Below, piece by piece: positions 25,884 through 33,988 of a DNA stretch of 59,253 nt (the stretch's first letter is position 1; each line of letters begins with the position of its first letter). Source of the stretch: CAZCQP01 sp964500895 (lineage in GTDB: Bacteria > Bacillota > Clostridia > Lachnospirales > JAISER01); contig CAZCQP010000013.1 of the NCBI GenBank assembly GCA_964500895.1, positions 1 through 59,253 of the forward strand. The letters are read 5' to 3'. The notes below the pieces were generated by a model, which saw nothing but the letters and a program-made list of their open reading frames with translations, was not told where the DNA came from and ran no database searches. Position numbers and translations under genes: made by a program.

Positions 25884-26027
25884 CACGGCAAACGCATGAA
25901 GCGTTTGCCGTGTCAATGAAATGCACTTTCAGTGCATTTCATTGAGCTGTCTGTAGGAAGAAATAAAAAGTTCCCAAGGAAACTTTTCATTTCCCACAAA
26001 TTGACGGAAGTAAATTCCGCCAATTTG
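25884..26027. repeat. Array of four consecutive hairpins
   Basis: (1) 25884-25912: CACGGCAAACGC/GCGTTTGCCGTG, perfect 12-bp stem. (2) 25913-25945: TCAATGAAATGCACT/AGTGCATTTCATTGA, perfect 15-bp stem with loop TTC. (3) 25960-25993: GAAAT...AAAAGTT / AACTTTT...ATTTC. (4) 25997-26027: CAAATTG and CGGAA paired with TTCCG and CAATTTG. Nothing coding is seen between 25883 and the terminator at 26122. The block recalls the hairpin cluster at 12344, though the sequences differ. Confidence 0.8.
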
Positions 26028-26121
26028 ATGATAGTCTGCGACGCTAAAAGCAAAAAATTGTTGAGCTATTCATGCGTTTGTGGTGACCAAGTAAAAAACA
26101 AAAGCATAGACATAAACAAAA

Positions 26122-26152
26122 TAGGGGCTGTTGCATCACTGCAACAGCCCCT
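26122..26152 (-). terminator. Terminator of the rpsU-yqeY operon
   Basis: AGGGGCTGTTGCA and TGCAACAGCCCCT form a perfect stem around a short loop. On the minus strand it is followed by ATTTTGTTT just after the yqeY stop. Confidence 0.8.
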
Positions 26153-26165
26153 TGAATTGTTTGTA

Positions 26166-26615
26166 TTAATGTTGACTGAGCCTGGCCTTAACCAGATCGC
26201 TCACCAGCTTGCCGTCTGCACGGCCCTTCACTTGGGCGGTAACGGCCTGCATCACTTTGCCCATGTCTTTCATGGAGGATGCGCCAATGTCCTGCACAGC
26301 CTTTTCAATGACTTCGCTAATGGCCTCCGGCGTCAGTTGTTCGGGAAGGTACTGCTTTAAAATTTCAATTTGACGGTGAATGTCGGCAATTAAATCTTCT
26401 CTGCCGCTTCTTTCGTAATCGGGAAGCACGTCATAACGCTTTTTCACTTCTTTTGCAATGACCTCTAAAATACCGCCGTCATCCAGCTCAATCTTTTGGT
26501 CTTTTTCAATTTGAAGCACACCCGCACGGACAATTTGAACGGTGTCTTTGCGTATGGTGTCTTTAAGGCGCATGGCGTCTTTCATGTCTTGCAAAAGCTG
26601 TTCTTTTAAAGACAT
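26166..26615 (-). CDS. yqeY: GatB/YqeY domain protein
   Basis: 149 aa from ATG 26615, the family start MSLKEQLLQDMKDAMRLKD. The rest follows YqeY: KDTVQIVRAGVLQIEKD, EILKQYLPEQLTPEAISEVI and MGKVMQAVTAQVKGRADGK. The domain is shared with the tail of GatB and probably binds tRNA; the role of the free protein is not known. It follows rpsU by about 45 nt, a conserved arrangement in Bacillota. Confidence 0.93.
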   Translation of the reverse strand: MSLKEQLLQDMKDAMRLKDTIRKDTVQIVRAGVLQIEKDQKIELDDGGILEVIAKEVKKRYDVLPDYERSGREDLIADIHRQIEILKQYLPEQLTPEAISEVIEKAVQDIGASSMKDMGKVMQAVTAQVKGRADGKLVSDLVKARLSQH

Positions 26616-26660
26616 ATCATCAACCAACCTTATAAGCCCCTGTTTTCACCAACAGCCAGC

Positions 26661-26837
26661 TTACATAAATTTTCTTTTTCGTGCGGCTTCAGACTTTTTC
26701 TTCCGCCTAACGCTGGGCTTGTCATAGTGCTCCCGCTTGCGAACCTCGCCCATAATACCGGCCTTTGCACAAGACCGTTTAAACCGGCGCAGTGCGCTGT
26801 CTAACGTCTCATTTTCCTTCACCTTGACTTCTGACAT
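26661..26837 (-). CDS. rpsU: 30S ribosomal protein S21
   Basis: 58 aa: MSEVKVKENETLDSALRRFK at the start and the basic tail KPSVRRKKKSEAARKRKFM. ATG 26837 has GGAGGGAGGG upstream. The longer frame to 26903 would add 22 residues foreign to S21. Confidence 0.96.
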   Translation of the reverse strand: MSEVKVKENETLDSALRRFKRSCAKAGIMGEVRKREHYDKPSVRRKKKSEAARKRKFM

Positions 26838-26927
26838 AAACTTCCCTCCCTCCGGCTGCAAATCACATAACCGCATGTTATCAGTTATGTACAAGCCATC
26901 CATTCATCCGTTTCCCGTACACAGTGG

Positions 26928-26956
26928 ATTATACACAAAAAACGACAATCGGTCAA
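26928..26956 (-). promoter_or_regulatory. Strong sigma-A promoter of rpsU-yqeY
   Basis: On the minus strand TTGACC (26956-26951), 17 nt and TATAAT (26933-26928), about 90 nt upstream of the rpsU start. Confidence 0.7.
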
Positions 26957-27005
26957 TAACCTTTTGCATGAAAGGTGATTTTTTATAAAGAATATTTCAC
27001 TTTCA

Positions 27006-28007
27006 CTAACGGTTATTGGCTTCTTCCCAGCGCACCGCATCTAAAATGGCTTCTTCCATAGCCAATGTGCTTTCCCAGCCTATCAATTCTTTGGCCAGGG
27101 CTGTATTGGCGTAGGAGCCCGCAATGTCTCCGGGGCGATGGTCTTCGGACACCACCATGTTCACTTTTTCCCCGGTGATGTTTTCAAAGGCATAAACCAG
27201 TTCCTTCACCGTTACCCCAATGCCGGAACCAATGTTCAGTGGCAAAAAGTTTTTGTCTTTCAGCCTGGCGTTGGCCAGTGCGCTGTCGAAGTTTTCAACT
27301 GCTTTCACCAAAGCATTGGCCACGTCCCACACATGCACATAGTCCCGGATACAGGACCCGTCTCTGGTGCCCCAGTCTTTGCCTGCAATGACAAAAGCTT
27401 TTTCCTCTCCTGCCACCACACGCAACAGTTTGCCCACAATGTTCATGGGGTTTTGCGCCGTTAAGCCTGAACGCAGCTTAGGGTCCGCCCCAATGGGGTT
27501 AAAGTAACGCAAGCTGATGCACTGCAAGTCGTAGGCACTGCAAAAGTCTTTCAGAATCAGTTCCGTCATGTACTTGCTTCGTGCAAAAGGGCTTCTGGGG
27601 TTAATGGGTGAATTTTCGGTCACCATATAACCCGGCACGTCGTCATAAACGCTTGCGGAAGAACAAAACACCAGTTTCTTGCACCCTGCATCCAGCATGG
27701 TTTTAAACAAGGTCATGGCCTTCATCACATTGTCGTTATAATAATCGTATGGGTTGGCCACCGATTGTGTGACAGCTGCTTTTTCTGCCGAGTGTATCGC
27801 CATAGAAATGCCTGGGTTATCTGCAAAAATACGTTTGACCAATGCGCTGTCCCCAATGTCGCCATGGTAAAACAGCTTATCCCGCACAAATGCATCCCTG
27901 CCCGTAATCAGAGAGTCTAAAATAACCGGGGTATGCCCCTGGTCTGCCAGGGCAGAACAAAGGGTGCTGCCCACATAACCTGCCCCGCCGGTCACCAGAA
28001 TTTTCAT
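27006..28007 (-). CDS. galE: GalE-like UDP-glucose 4-epimerase with Tyr-to-Phe change in the active site
   Basis: 333 aa. NAD-binding TGGAGYVGSTL (6-16), HSAEKAAVTQSVANPYDYY (72-90), CSSASVYDD (115-123), and a C-terminal GalE body (FNPIGAD, RDYVHVWDVANALVKA, NIGSGIGVTVKEL, PGDIAGSYANT). In GalE the catalytic motif is YxxxK. Here the codon at 27587-27585 is TTT, giving SPFARSK with Phe141 and Lys145. Every other landmark is kept. It may be an impaired epimerase, a repurposed enzyme, or a sequencing error. ATG 28007 has AAAGGG 9 nt upstream; a GTG at 28013 is possible. Confidence 0.85.
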   Translation of the reverse strand: MKILVTGGAGYVGSTLCSALADQGHTPVILDSLITGRDAFVRDKLFYHGDIGDSALVKRIFADNPGISMAIHSAEKAAVTQSVANPYDYYNDNVMKAMTLFKTMLDAGCKKLVFCSSASVYDDVPGYMVTENSPINPRSPFARSKYMTELILKDFCSAYDLQCISLRYFNPIGADPKLRSGLTAQNPMNIVGKLLRVVAGEEKAFVIAGKDWGTRDGSCIRDYVHVWDVANALVKAVENFDSALANARLKDKNFLPLNIGSGIGVTVKELVYAFENITGEKVNMVVSEDHRPGDIAGSYANTALAKELIGWESTLAMEEAILDAVRWEEANNR

Positions 28008-28063
28008 CCTCACTCACCCTTTACCGAGTTATATCTCTACCATTGTAATACGCCGCAGCAAAA

Positions 28064-28154
28064 ATTACAACAAAAAATCATGCAATTGACCCCGGGGTTT
28101 CAAAAGGCTTTTCTCACGGAAACAGGCGGCCAGCCAATTGCATGATTTTGTAAT
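28064..28154 (-). terminator. Long inverted repeat, possible terminator of the small gene at 28162
   Basis: ATTACA...AAATCATGCAATTG (28064-28089) pairs with CAATTGCATGATTT...TGTAAT (28135-28154) around a GC-rich centre of about 45 nt. On the minus strand the distal arm is followed by TTTTTTGTTG, so it could end transcription of the small gene just upstream. The large loop is unusual for a plain terminator. Confidence 0.5.
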
Positions 28155-28161
28155 GAAGTGA

Positions 28162-28323
28162 CTACATCATATTGTCCATCATTTTGCCCGCTCTTTTCAT
28201 GGCTCTTGCACTGTCTTTGGCAATGCGTTTGCGGGTGTTTTTATCTGTTAACATCATGGTCAGCCCGGCTGCGCCCAGCATACTGCCGATAACAACGCCG
28301 GTCATGGCTGTTCCTTTCATCAT
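28162..28323 (-). CDS. Small YtxH-like membrane protein
   Basis: 53 aa from ATG 28323 (AAAGGA 6 nt upstream). A Gly-rich hydrophobic segment (about 5-24, MTGVVIGSMLGAAGLTMML) is followed by a basic amphipathic tail (DKNTRKRIAKDSARAMKRAG). This is the layout of YtxH-type small proteins, whose function is unclear. The earlier in-frame ATGs lack ribosome sites. Confidence 0.65.
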   Translation of the reverse strand: MMKGTAMTGVVIGSMLGAAGLTMMLTDKNTRKRIAKDSARAMKRAGKMMDNMM

Positions 28324-28410
28324 AACACATCCTTTATGCATATTCTCTTTTGTCACTATTTAGACAGTAGTATTATGTGTTAAAACAGCCGTTCTATACG
28401 TGTATTGGTC

Positions 28411-29724
28411 TTAGTCCTTGTCGAACACCGTCTGCCCGGAAACGGTTGTGGTCAGCGCATTTAAAGCTTTTTCCACAATGCCCCGGCGCAAAGCCACTTC
28501 TGCTTCCTTTGGCAAGCTGGGGTTGCCTAAAGGATGGGGTATGGCCACCGCAGGCACAATCCGGTTGGCGCCTACCGTTAAAGAAATGGGTGTAACAGTA
28601 CAAATGTGTACCACCGGCAATCCGGCCCGTTCAATTTCTTTCACCATCGTTGCACCGCAACGTGTACAGGTGCCTCAGGTGGAGGTTAAAATAACCCCGT
28701 TCACTCCGGCCGCTTTTAACTCCTTTGCAAATTCAGCCGCATAGGCTTTGGCATTGGCCACAGAAGTACCGTTGCCTGTGGTGGTGTAAAAATACCGGTG
28801 CAATTTTTTAATTTTGCCTTCCTGTTCAAACTGGCGCATTACGTCTAAGGGCAGCACCCGGTCTGCGTCCTCGTTGGCAAAAATGGGGTCGTAGCCACCG
28901 TGGGCTGTTTCATGGGATTCATGGGTTAAGTCCGTCAGCCCTTCCAGGTCGTACTTGCCGTACTTGGAAGCAGAGGAGGATTCTATTTTGTCCGGGTTGC
29001 CTTTGGGTACAATGCCCCCAGAAGTAACAAGGGCAATCACCGCTTGCGACAAATCTGCAATGGGCAGGTTGGGTTCCACCCGGTCGAAGGCCGGCATGGG
29101 GTATTCCGTTTCAAAAGGCTTGCCGGCAAGCTTGGCCAACAGCATCTCCACTGCCCGCTCCGAGCCACGTTCTTTATCAAAGAAGTTTTTGCGCACCCCG
29201 TTGGGCAGATAACCTTCTTCACTGGATGCCCCGATGGGCTCCCCTTTCACCAGCTTTAACGCCAGGGGTGGCAGCACTTTCACCGCATCCCGCATACCGG
29301 CGGCAGAGTTTTTGGTGGCCACCATGAGCACATCATTTTTGTACATGTCTGCCCCTGGGTTTTCCTTGTACATCCCTGTAAGCACGGGAATGTTCAAAGC
29401 TTCTTGCACGGCCTTGCAAATGGCCCCGCAGGCCACCCCATAACGCCCGGCATTAAAGGCAGGCCCGGCAATGAACAAATCCGGCTGATAGGGTTTAATC
29501 ATATCCAACACCGTTTGGGTGGCTTCCGTTAAGTTTTCGTTAAAATAGGAGTCCCCGCAAATGACGGTGGCTACAATTTCCGCTTCTTCACCAAAAGCTT
29601 GGGCAAACGCTTGCCCCGGCCCCACAAAACCTTCCCGAATTTCCGGCTTGTGGTCGGCTTTTTCTTCCCCGCCAATCTGGCCGAAAAACTGGTTAATATA
29701 ATGCACCACTTTATATTTTTTCAC
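28411..29724 (-). CDS. grdB: Glycine reductase complex B, gamma subunit, selenoprotein
   Basis: 437 aa when the in-frame TGA (28677-28675) is read as selenocysteine, Sec350. The sequence around it is ILTST-U-GTCTRCGATMVKEI, the GrdB redox motif UxxCxxC. The frame continues without another stop to TAA at 28411. GrdB activates glycine and makes the Se-carboxymethyl intermediate passed to selenoprotein A during Stickland reduction of glycine to acetyl phosphate. Glycine is preferred over sarcosine or betaine because of the glycine riboswitch upstream and the overall resemblance. grdA, grdC, grdD and thioredoxin genes are not in the window. It lies 27 nt after grdE. Confidence 0.93.
28648..28677 (-). 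promoter_or_regulatory. UGA-Sec codon with bacterial SECIS-like hairpin
   Basis: The TGA at 28677-28675 is followed 12 nt later by a perfect stem CGTTGC-GGT-GCAACG (28662-28648). Placement just downstream of UGA and a G/U-containing apical loop fit bacterial SECIS elements bound by SelB. Confidence 0.7.
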
Positions 29725-29751
29725 TGAAATCCCTCCTTTAGCTATGTCTCA

Positions 29752-31032
29752 TTATCGGGCGCTTAACCGGTTGAAACCCATTTCGTTGGTGGCCCCGGTG
29801 ATGGCTTGTAGTTCCACGGTGATTGAGCCGCTTTCCTCCAGGCTGCCGTCAAAACCCCCGGCAATTTTATCCACATACAGAGCGTGGCCAATCAGTTTTT
29901 CCATGGGCGGCAGGGTGATGAGTGCATTGGCATTACCCCCGGTAACCACTGCATTGGCGCTTTCGTCTGCGTCTGCCAAAGACTGGCTTTTGCCGTCCCG
30001 CCCGGCGTACTCGTCGGTGATGATGACAGTCTTAATGCCCTTGGCCTCAATTTTCTTGCAGTTCATGATCAAGTCTGTGTCCGGGTTGCCGAAGCCTTCC
30101 TGGGAAACAATCACCCCATCTACCCCCAAATATTCCGCCAGCTTGGCAGACCAGTCGGAGGAACGCATTTTGTCTGCCAAATACACGTTTTCGTTGGTGA
30201 TGATGACCCCAACAAAGTTTAAAGTTTTACCGTGCTGGGCATATAAATCCGTTACCACCGGGTTATTTTGATGGTGGTAGGTGGTGTTTTTATCGCAGGC
30301 AGACACACAGTTGCCGCTGACAATGGCCCCATCAAAAATTTCCGTTGGATACAAAATGGAGGGCACAATTTTCTTAACATCCACCCCATACACATAGGTA
30401 TCGTGCAACAACCCTTGGCTTTGCAGCATCAGCACATAGGCCACCCGTGGCAAGCCGGGAAACTGCTGTAAACCTTCGGTTAAGGTAGGGGTTTCAAAGG
30501 TTTGCACGTCGTCCGGGGTAACGCCTTTAGCCAGTTCGCCCAAATAAGCGGCGGCTTTAAACCCTGCCATACGCACAGCGGCTTCATATTCCGGCTGCTT
30601 CAGGTCATCCTTGGGTTCACACACCAACACCACGTTGCAAGTTTTGGAAAAGGGGGTATAGTCTGCCCCAGGGCCGCTCATGTCCACAATGCCCTCTTGG
30701 AAACCAACAATTTTACCCACTGTCACCACAGCAGCCCCTTTAAGTACAGCGGTTTGGCCGCTGCCCACGGTGTCTACCTTGGCCAGCATACCGGAGAAAA
30801 TTCCCCCAGGGCCGGAAAGCTTCACCCGTGGCTCAATCACGTCTTTCACCGGGGTAATGCGCAGGCTTTCCCCGGGCCGGGCCAGTTCCACTTTGGCAGA
30901 GGCCAGTCGGTTGTCTTCCAGCACCAGTGCCTCAATGTGGGCTTTATTCACATAAAGCACTCCTTGTTCCACCCTGGACGTATCCCCGAACTGCACGTCT
31001 TTGATGTGAATGTTGCAAAGTTCCAGCTTCAC
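29752..31032 (-). CDS. grdE: Glycine reductase complex B, alpha/beta subunit proprotein
   Basis: 426 aa. Conserved GrdE text: VKDVIEPRVKLSGPGGIFSG, KGAAVVTVGKIVGFQEGIVD, QSQGLLHDTYVYGVDVKKIV, TNENVYLADKMRSSDW and GGNANALITLPPME. Proprotein cleavage and formation of the pyruvoyl group occur at the Cys of SGNCVSACDK, Cys242 here, giving the beta and alpha subunits. The pyruvoyl carbonyl forms a Schiff base with the amino-acid substrate. Between grdX (14 nt) and grdB (27 nt) in one operon under the glycine riboswitch. Confidence 0.94.
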   Translation of the reverse strand: MKLELCNIHIKDVQFGDTSRVEQGVLYVNKAHIEALVLEDNRLASAKVELARPGESLRITPVKDVIEPRVKLSGPGGIFSGMLAKVDTVGSGQTAVLKGAAVVTVGKIVGFQEGIVDMSGPGADYTPFSKTCNVVLVCEPKDDLKQPEYEAAVRMAGFKAAAYLGELAKGVTPDDVQTFETPTLTEGLQQFPGLPRVAYVLMLQSQGLLHDTYVYGVDVKKIVPSILYPTEIFDGAIVSGNCVSACDKNTTYHHQNNPVVTDLYAQHGKTLNFVGVIITNENVYLADKMRSSDWSAKLAEYLGVDGVIVSQEGFGNPDTDLIMNCKKIEAKGIKTVIITDEYAGRDGKSQSLADADESANAVVTGGNANALITLPPMEKLIGHALYVDKIAGGFDGSLEESGSITVELQAITGATNEMGFNRLSAR

Positions 31033-31046
31033 ACGTATTCCTCCTT

Positions 31047-31418
31047 TTATGTTAATGAATCTAAAAAACTTTCCATTAGCGAAAGGTCTATGCGCATAAC
31101 ATCTTCTTGAAACCCAGGTTGGCCCGCATATGCACTTTCGGCAAACTTAGCACAGGCAGCCACTGCCCCTTCCGCCATGGCCAAGGAGGGCATGTGCACC
31201 CCACTTGCATGGATGGGCAAAGACAGGGCCACCGATTTCACAGGCGTTTCCACCGGCTTTACACTGCCGGATAAAGGGTGGGTTTCCAGCACATAACCTT
31301 GATGCACCATGTCCCGCACTTTAACCAGCACGTCTTTGATGCCCCCATCCACAAAATGAACGGCTTTAGTATTCCCGTATTGCTCCATGAATAGCCGGTT
31401 GTTTGTTATAAAGGTCAT
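31047..31418 (-). CDS. grdX: GrdX family protein
   Basis: 123 aa from ATG 31418 with GGCGGTGAG upstream. The frame extends back into the riboswitch terminator, but that part is untranslated leader. GrdX signatures: MTFITNNRLFMEQYG, VLVKVRDMVHQGYVLETHPL and SGSVKPVETPVKSVALSL. It is a small conserved protein found in glycine and betaine reductase operons; its role is not established. Confidence 0.9.
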   Translation of the reverse strand: MTFITNNRLFMEQYGNTKAVHFVDGGIKDVLVKVRDMVHQGYVLETHPLSGSVKPVETPVKSVALSLPIHASGVHMPSLAMAEGAVAACAKFAESAYAGQPGFQEDVMRIDLSLMESFLDSLT

Positions 31419-31440
31419 ACGCTCACCGCCTTCTTGGTTG

Positions 31441-31505
31441 TAAACAAAAAAACAGGTAATAAACACAACAAAAGGTATCCCCCTTTTGCTCTGTTTATTA
31501 CCTGT
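31441..31505 (-). terminator. Riboswitch-controlled terminator
   Basis: On the minus strand ACAGGTAATAAACA pairs with TGTTTATTACCTGT around an inner AAAAGG/CCTTTT hairpin, followed by TTTTTTT. The 5' arm directly abuts aptamer 2, so glycine binding can compete with it. Confidence 0.85.
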
Positions 31506-31685
31506 GAGTTTCTTTTTGCCTGGGGCAAAAATTGCTCCTTCGGTGCAGACCATCCTGCCGCTGCTTGCCAGAGTTATGTCCAGTTACGGTTCTTTTGCCT
31601 GAGAGCATCATACACATTCGGGACAATGTATATTTATTCCTTCGGCGCTGCCAATGTATTTGGCAAACTCTCCCGCAACCTTCTG
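31506..31685 (-). ncRNA. Tandem glycine riboswitch upstream of grdX
   Basis: Read on the minus strand, aptamer 1 has GCGGGAGAGTTTG, then GCGCCGAAGGAATAAA, then CTCTCAGGCAAAAGAACCG. Aptamer 2 follows at once with ACTCTGGCAAGC, GCACCGAAGGAGCAA and CCCAGGCAAAAAGAAACTC. These are the conserved cores of the gcvT-type glycine aptamer. A terminator directly follows, so glycine binding most likely turns on grdX-grdE-grdB. Aptamer 2 departs from the usual GGAGAG/CTCTCAGG pairing. Confidence 0.9.
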
Positions 31686-31707
31686 CCATCCATATGCTGT
31701 TAAGGTT

Positions 31708-31736
31708 ATGGTAGCGCATTTTTACATAAATTGCAA
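31708..31736 (-). promoter_or_regulatory. Putative promoter of the glycine reductase operon
   Basis: TTGCAA (31736-31731), 17 nt and TACCAT (31713-31708), about 25 nt before the first aptamer. Confidence 0.5.
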
Positions 31737-31816
31737 GTGTTTCCTTTAAATTTTGTTTACTATTTTGCACATTGAAAAAATGCCAAAAGTTACACAGCAC
31801 ACCTTTTTTCGGCACG

Positions 31817-31846
31817 TTGACAAAGCGCTTTACTATACTATACAAT
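31817..31846 (+). promoter_or_regulatory. Promoter of asd-dapA
   Basis: TTGACA (31817-31822), 18 nt and TACAAT (31841-31846), about 28 nt before the asd start. Confidence 0.65.
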
Positions 31847-31874
31847 AAATGAAAATTATTTAGGGGGAAACACC

Positions 31875-32864
31875 ATGAAAAAAGCAAACATCGCCATTGT
31901 GGGTGCTACCGGCATGGTCGGCCGCACTTTCTTGAAAGTTTTAGAGGAAATGGATTTTTCCATTAACCATTTATATTTGTTTGCCTCCGGCCGGTCTGCC
32001 GGGCAAAGTGTCATGTTCAGAGGTCATGCATATACTGTAGAAGAGCTGTCTGCGGACGTGTTCGACCGGGACATTGACGTGGCCCTGTTTTCCGCAGGCG
32101 GAAGCATAAGCAAGGAATATGCCCCCATTGCCGCCCAAAAAGGGGTGGTGGTGGTGGACAACAGCTCCGCCTGGCGCATGGACGAAAACGTGCCCCTTGT
32201 TGTGCCCGAGGTAAACCCCGAGGACATTAAAAAACACAAAGGAATTATTGCAAACCCCAACTGCTCCACCATTCAAGCTGTGGTTGCCTTAAAGCCGCTG
32301 CTGGACAAATACGGCATTAAACGTGTTGTATACAGCACCTACCAAGCAGTTTCCGGCGCCGGAATGCAAGGGGTTATGGATTTGGAAAGAAGCTTGAAGG
32401 GGGAGGCACCCCAAAAGTTCCCTTACCCCATTGCCAACAACTGCATCCCCCACATTGATGTCTTTTTAGATAACGGCTACACCAAGGAAGAAATGAAAAT
32501 GGTAGAAGAAACACGGAAAATCATGCATGTGCCCAATCTGCCTGTCACCGCTACGGCAGTGCGGGTGCCCGTGACCAATTGCCATAGTGAATCCATCAAT
32601 GTGGAACTGTCCAGCCCCTTTGAATTAGAGGACGTGGTGCGTCTGTTGGAAAGCGCCCCTGGTGTGGTGGTTCAAAACGACGGGGCTGCTCTGCAATACC
32701 CCTTGGCCACCACCGCTTCCGGCCACGATGAAGTGTACGTGGGCAGAATCCGCCGGGACGAAAGCATTGAAAATGGCTTAAACCTGTGGGTTGTGGCTGA
32801 TAATGTACGAAAGGGTGCCGCCTCCAATGCGGTGCAAATTGCAAAGCTGTTGTTAAGCGAATAA
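31875..32864 (+). CDS. asd: Aspartate-semialdehyde dehydrogenase
   Basis: 329 aa. Reduces aspartyl phosphate to aspartate semialdehyde with NADPH, the branch point to lysine/diaminopimelate and threonine/methionine. NADP-binding IVGATGMVGRTFLKVLEE (8-25), active-site Cys in NPNCSTIQAV (about 130), and QAVSGAGMQG. Ribosome site TTAGGGGGAAA before ATG. Followed 64 nt later by dapA, the usual pair. Confidence 0.95.
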   Translation: MKKANIAIVGATGMVGRTFLKVLEEMDFSINHLYLFASGRSAGQSVMFRGHAYTVEELSADVFDRDIDVALFSAGGSISKEYAPIAAQKGVVVVDNSSAWRMDENVPLVVPEVNPEDIKKHKGIIANPNCSTIQAVVALKPLLDKYGIKRVVYSTYQAVSGAGMQGVMDLERSLKGEAPQKFPYPIANNCIPHIDVFLDNGYTKEEMKMVEETRKIMHVPNLPVTATAVRVPVTNCHSESINVELSSPFELEDVVRLLESAPGVVVQNDGAALQYPLATTASGHDEVYVGRIRRDESIENGLNLWVVADNVRKGAASNAVQIAKLLLSE

Positions 32865-32928
32865 GAACCTGTATTCAACAATGGGTTGCCTACCTTGTGG
32901 ATGCAGGTGCTAAACAAGGAGGCCAAGT

Positions 32929-33813
32929 ATGTCAATCTTTACAGGCTCTGGTGTGGCCGTGGTAACCCCTTTCCACCCGGACGGTAGCGTCAACTATGCC
33001 GCCTATGAACAGTTGATTGATTTCCTCATTGAAAATGGCAGTGATGCCATCATCTCCTGCGGCACCACCGGGGAATCCTGCACATTATCCCCCGATGAAC
33101 ATGCCCAGCTGGTGGGCTGCGCTGTTTCTGCTGCCGGGGGGCGTGTGCCGGTGATTGCCGGTGCCGGCAGCAATGACACAGCCCATGGCGTAAGAAGCTG
33201 CATCATGGCTGAAAAAGCTGGGGCGGACGCTTTGCTTTTGGTTACACCCTACTACAACAAAGCCACCCAAAAAGGGTTGGTTGCCCATTACACCCAGCTT
33301 GCCCAAAGTGCAGAAAATATCCCGGTCATGCTTTACAATGTGCCCGGCCGCACTGGGCTGAACATTGAACCCAAAACCGCCTATGCCCTGTCCAAAGTGG
33401 ACAACATTGTGGCCATTAAAGAAGCCAGCGGAAACATTAGCCAGGCAGCGGAAATTGCCCATTTATGCGGAGACCAACTTGAACTTTATTCCGGCAACGA
33501 TGACATGGTTGTTCCCATTTTGTCTCTGGGGGGCAAAGGGGTAGTGTCTGTGCTGGGTAACATTGCGCCCCGGCAAACCCACGACATGGTGGCCAAATAT
33601 TTGACCGGAGACGTGGCGGGCAGCCTGGACATTCAGCTGAAAGCACTGCCTTTGATTCAAGCTCTGTTTTGCGAGGTAAACCCCATTCCTGTGAAGGCCG
33701 CCCTGAACCTGATGGGCTTTAACATGGGTGGGTACCGGATGCCTCTGACAAACATGGAACCTGCCAACCTGGAGCGACTAACAAAGGCCATGGAAGACTT
33801 CGGACTCTTGTAA
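32929..33813 (+). CDS. dapA: 4-hydroxy-tetrahydrodipicolinate synthase
   Basis: 294 aa. Condenses pyruvate with aspartate semialdehyde in diaminopimelate/lysine synthesis, needed for peptidoglycan and for spore dipicolinate. Motifs: GTTGESCTLSPDEH (about 44-57), LLLVTPYYNKATQKGL (about 102-117), YNVPGRTG, and the Schiff-base Lys in IVAIKEASGN (about 162). AAGGAGG precedes the ATG. Confidence 0.96.
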   Translation: MSIFTGSGVAVVTPFHPDGSVNYAAYEQLIDFLIENGSDAIISCGTTGESCTLSPDEHAQLVGCAVSAAGGRVPVIAGAGSNDTAHGVRSCIMAEKAGADALLLVTPYYNKATQKGLVAHYTQLAQSAENIPVMLYNVPGRTGLNIEPKTAYALSKVDNIVAIKEASGNISQAAEIAHLCGDQLELYSGNDDMVVPILSLGGKGVVSVLGNIAPRQTHDMVAKYLTGDVAGSLDIQLKALPLIQALFCEVNPIPVKAALNLMGFNMGGYRMPLTNMEPANLERLTKAMEDFGLL

Positions 33814-33818
33814 ACTTT

Positions 33819-33862
33819 AAACCTTGGGAACTTTTATAAAAAAAGTTTTCCAAGGTTTTTTT
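33819..33862 (+). terminator. Terminator of asd-dapA
   Basis: AAACCTTGGGAACTTTT pairs with AAAAGTTTTCCAAGGTTT around ATAAA, followed by T7. Its left arm, reversed, shares AAAAGTTCCCAAGG with the third hairpin at 25966. Confidence 0.85.
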
Positions 33863-33988
33863 GTTAACCTTTGGCTTTGTATGGTTGTATCAATTTGGGG
33901 CATGTATTCATAGCATAGAGTACACAACAAAGCGCTGCAATTCAGTAAACATAAGGTTTTACCAACTTTTATGAAAGGGGTTGATGGA

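Noticed and set aside
28675..28677. Nonsense mutation in grdB
   Set aside because: The frame is conserved for 87 residues after the TGA, and the context is the known Sec site.
28411..31032. Proline reductase (PrdA/PrdB)
   Set aside because: Sizes, the Sec motif UGTCTRC, the 426-aa proprotein and GrdX all match glycine reductase. PrdA is longer and PrdB shorter.
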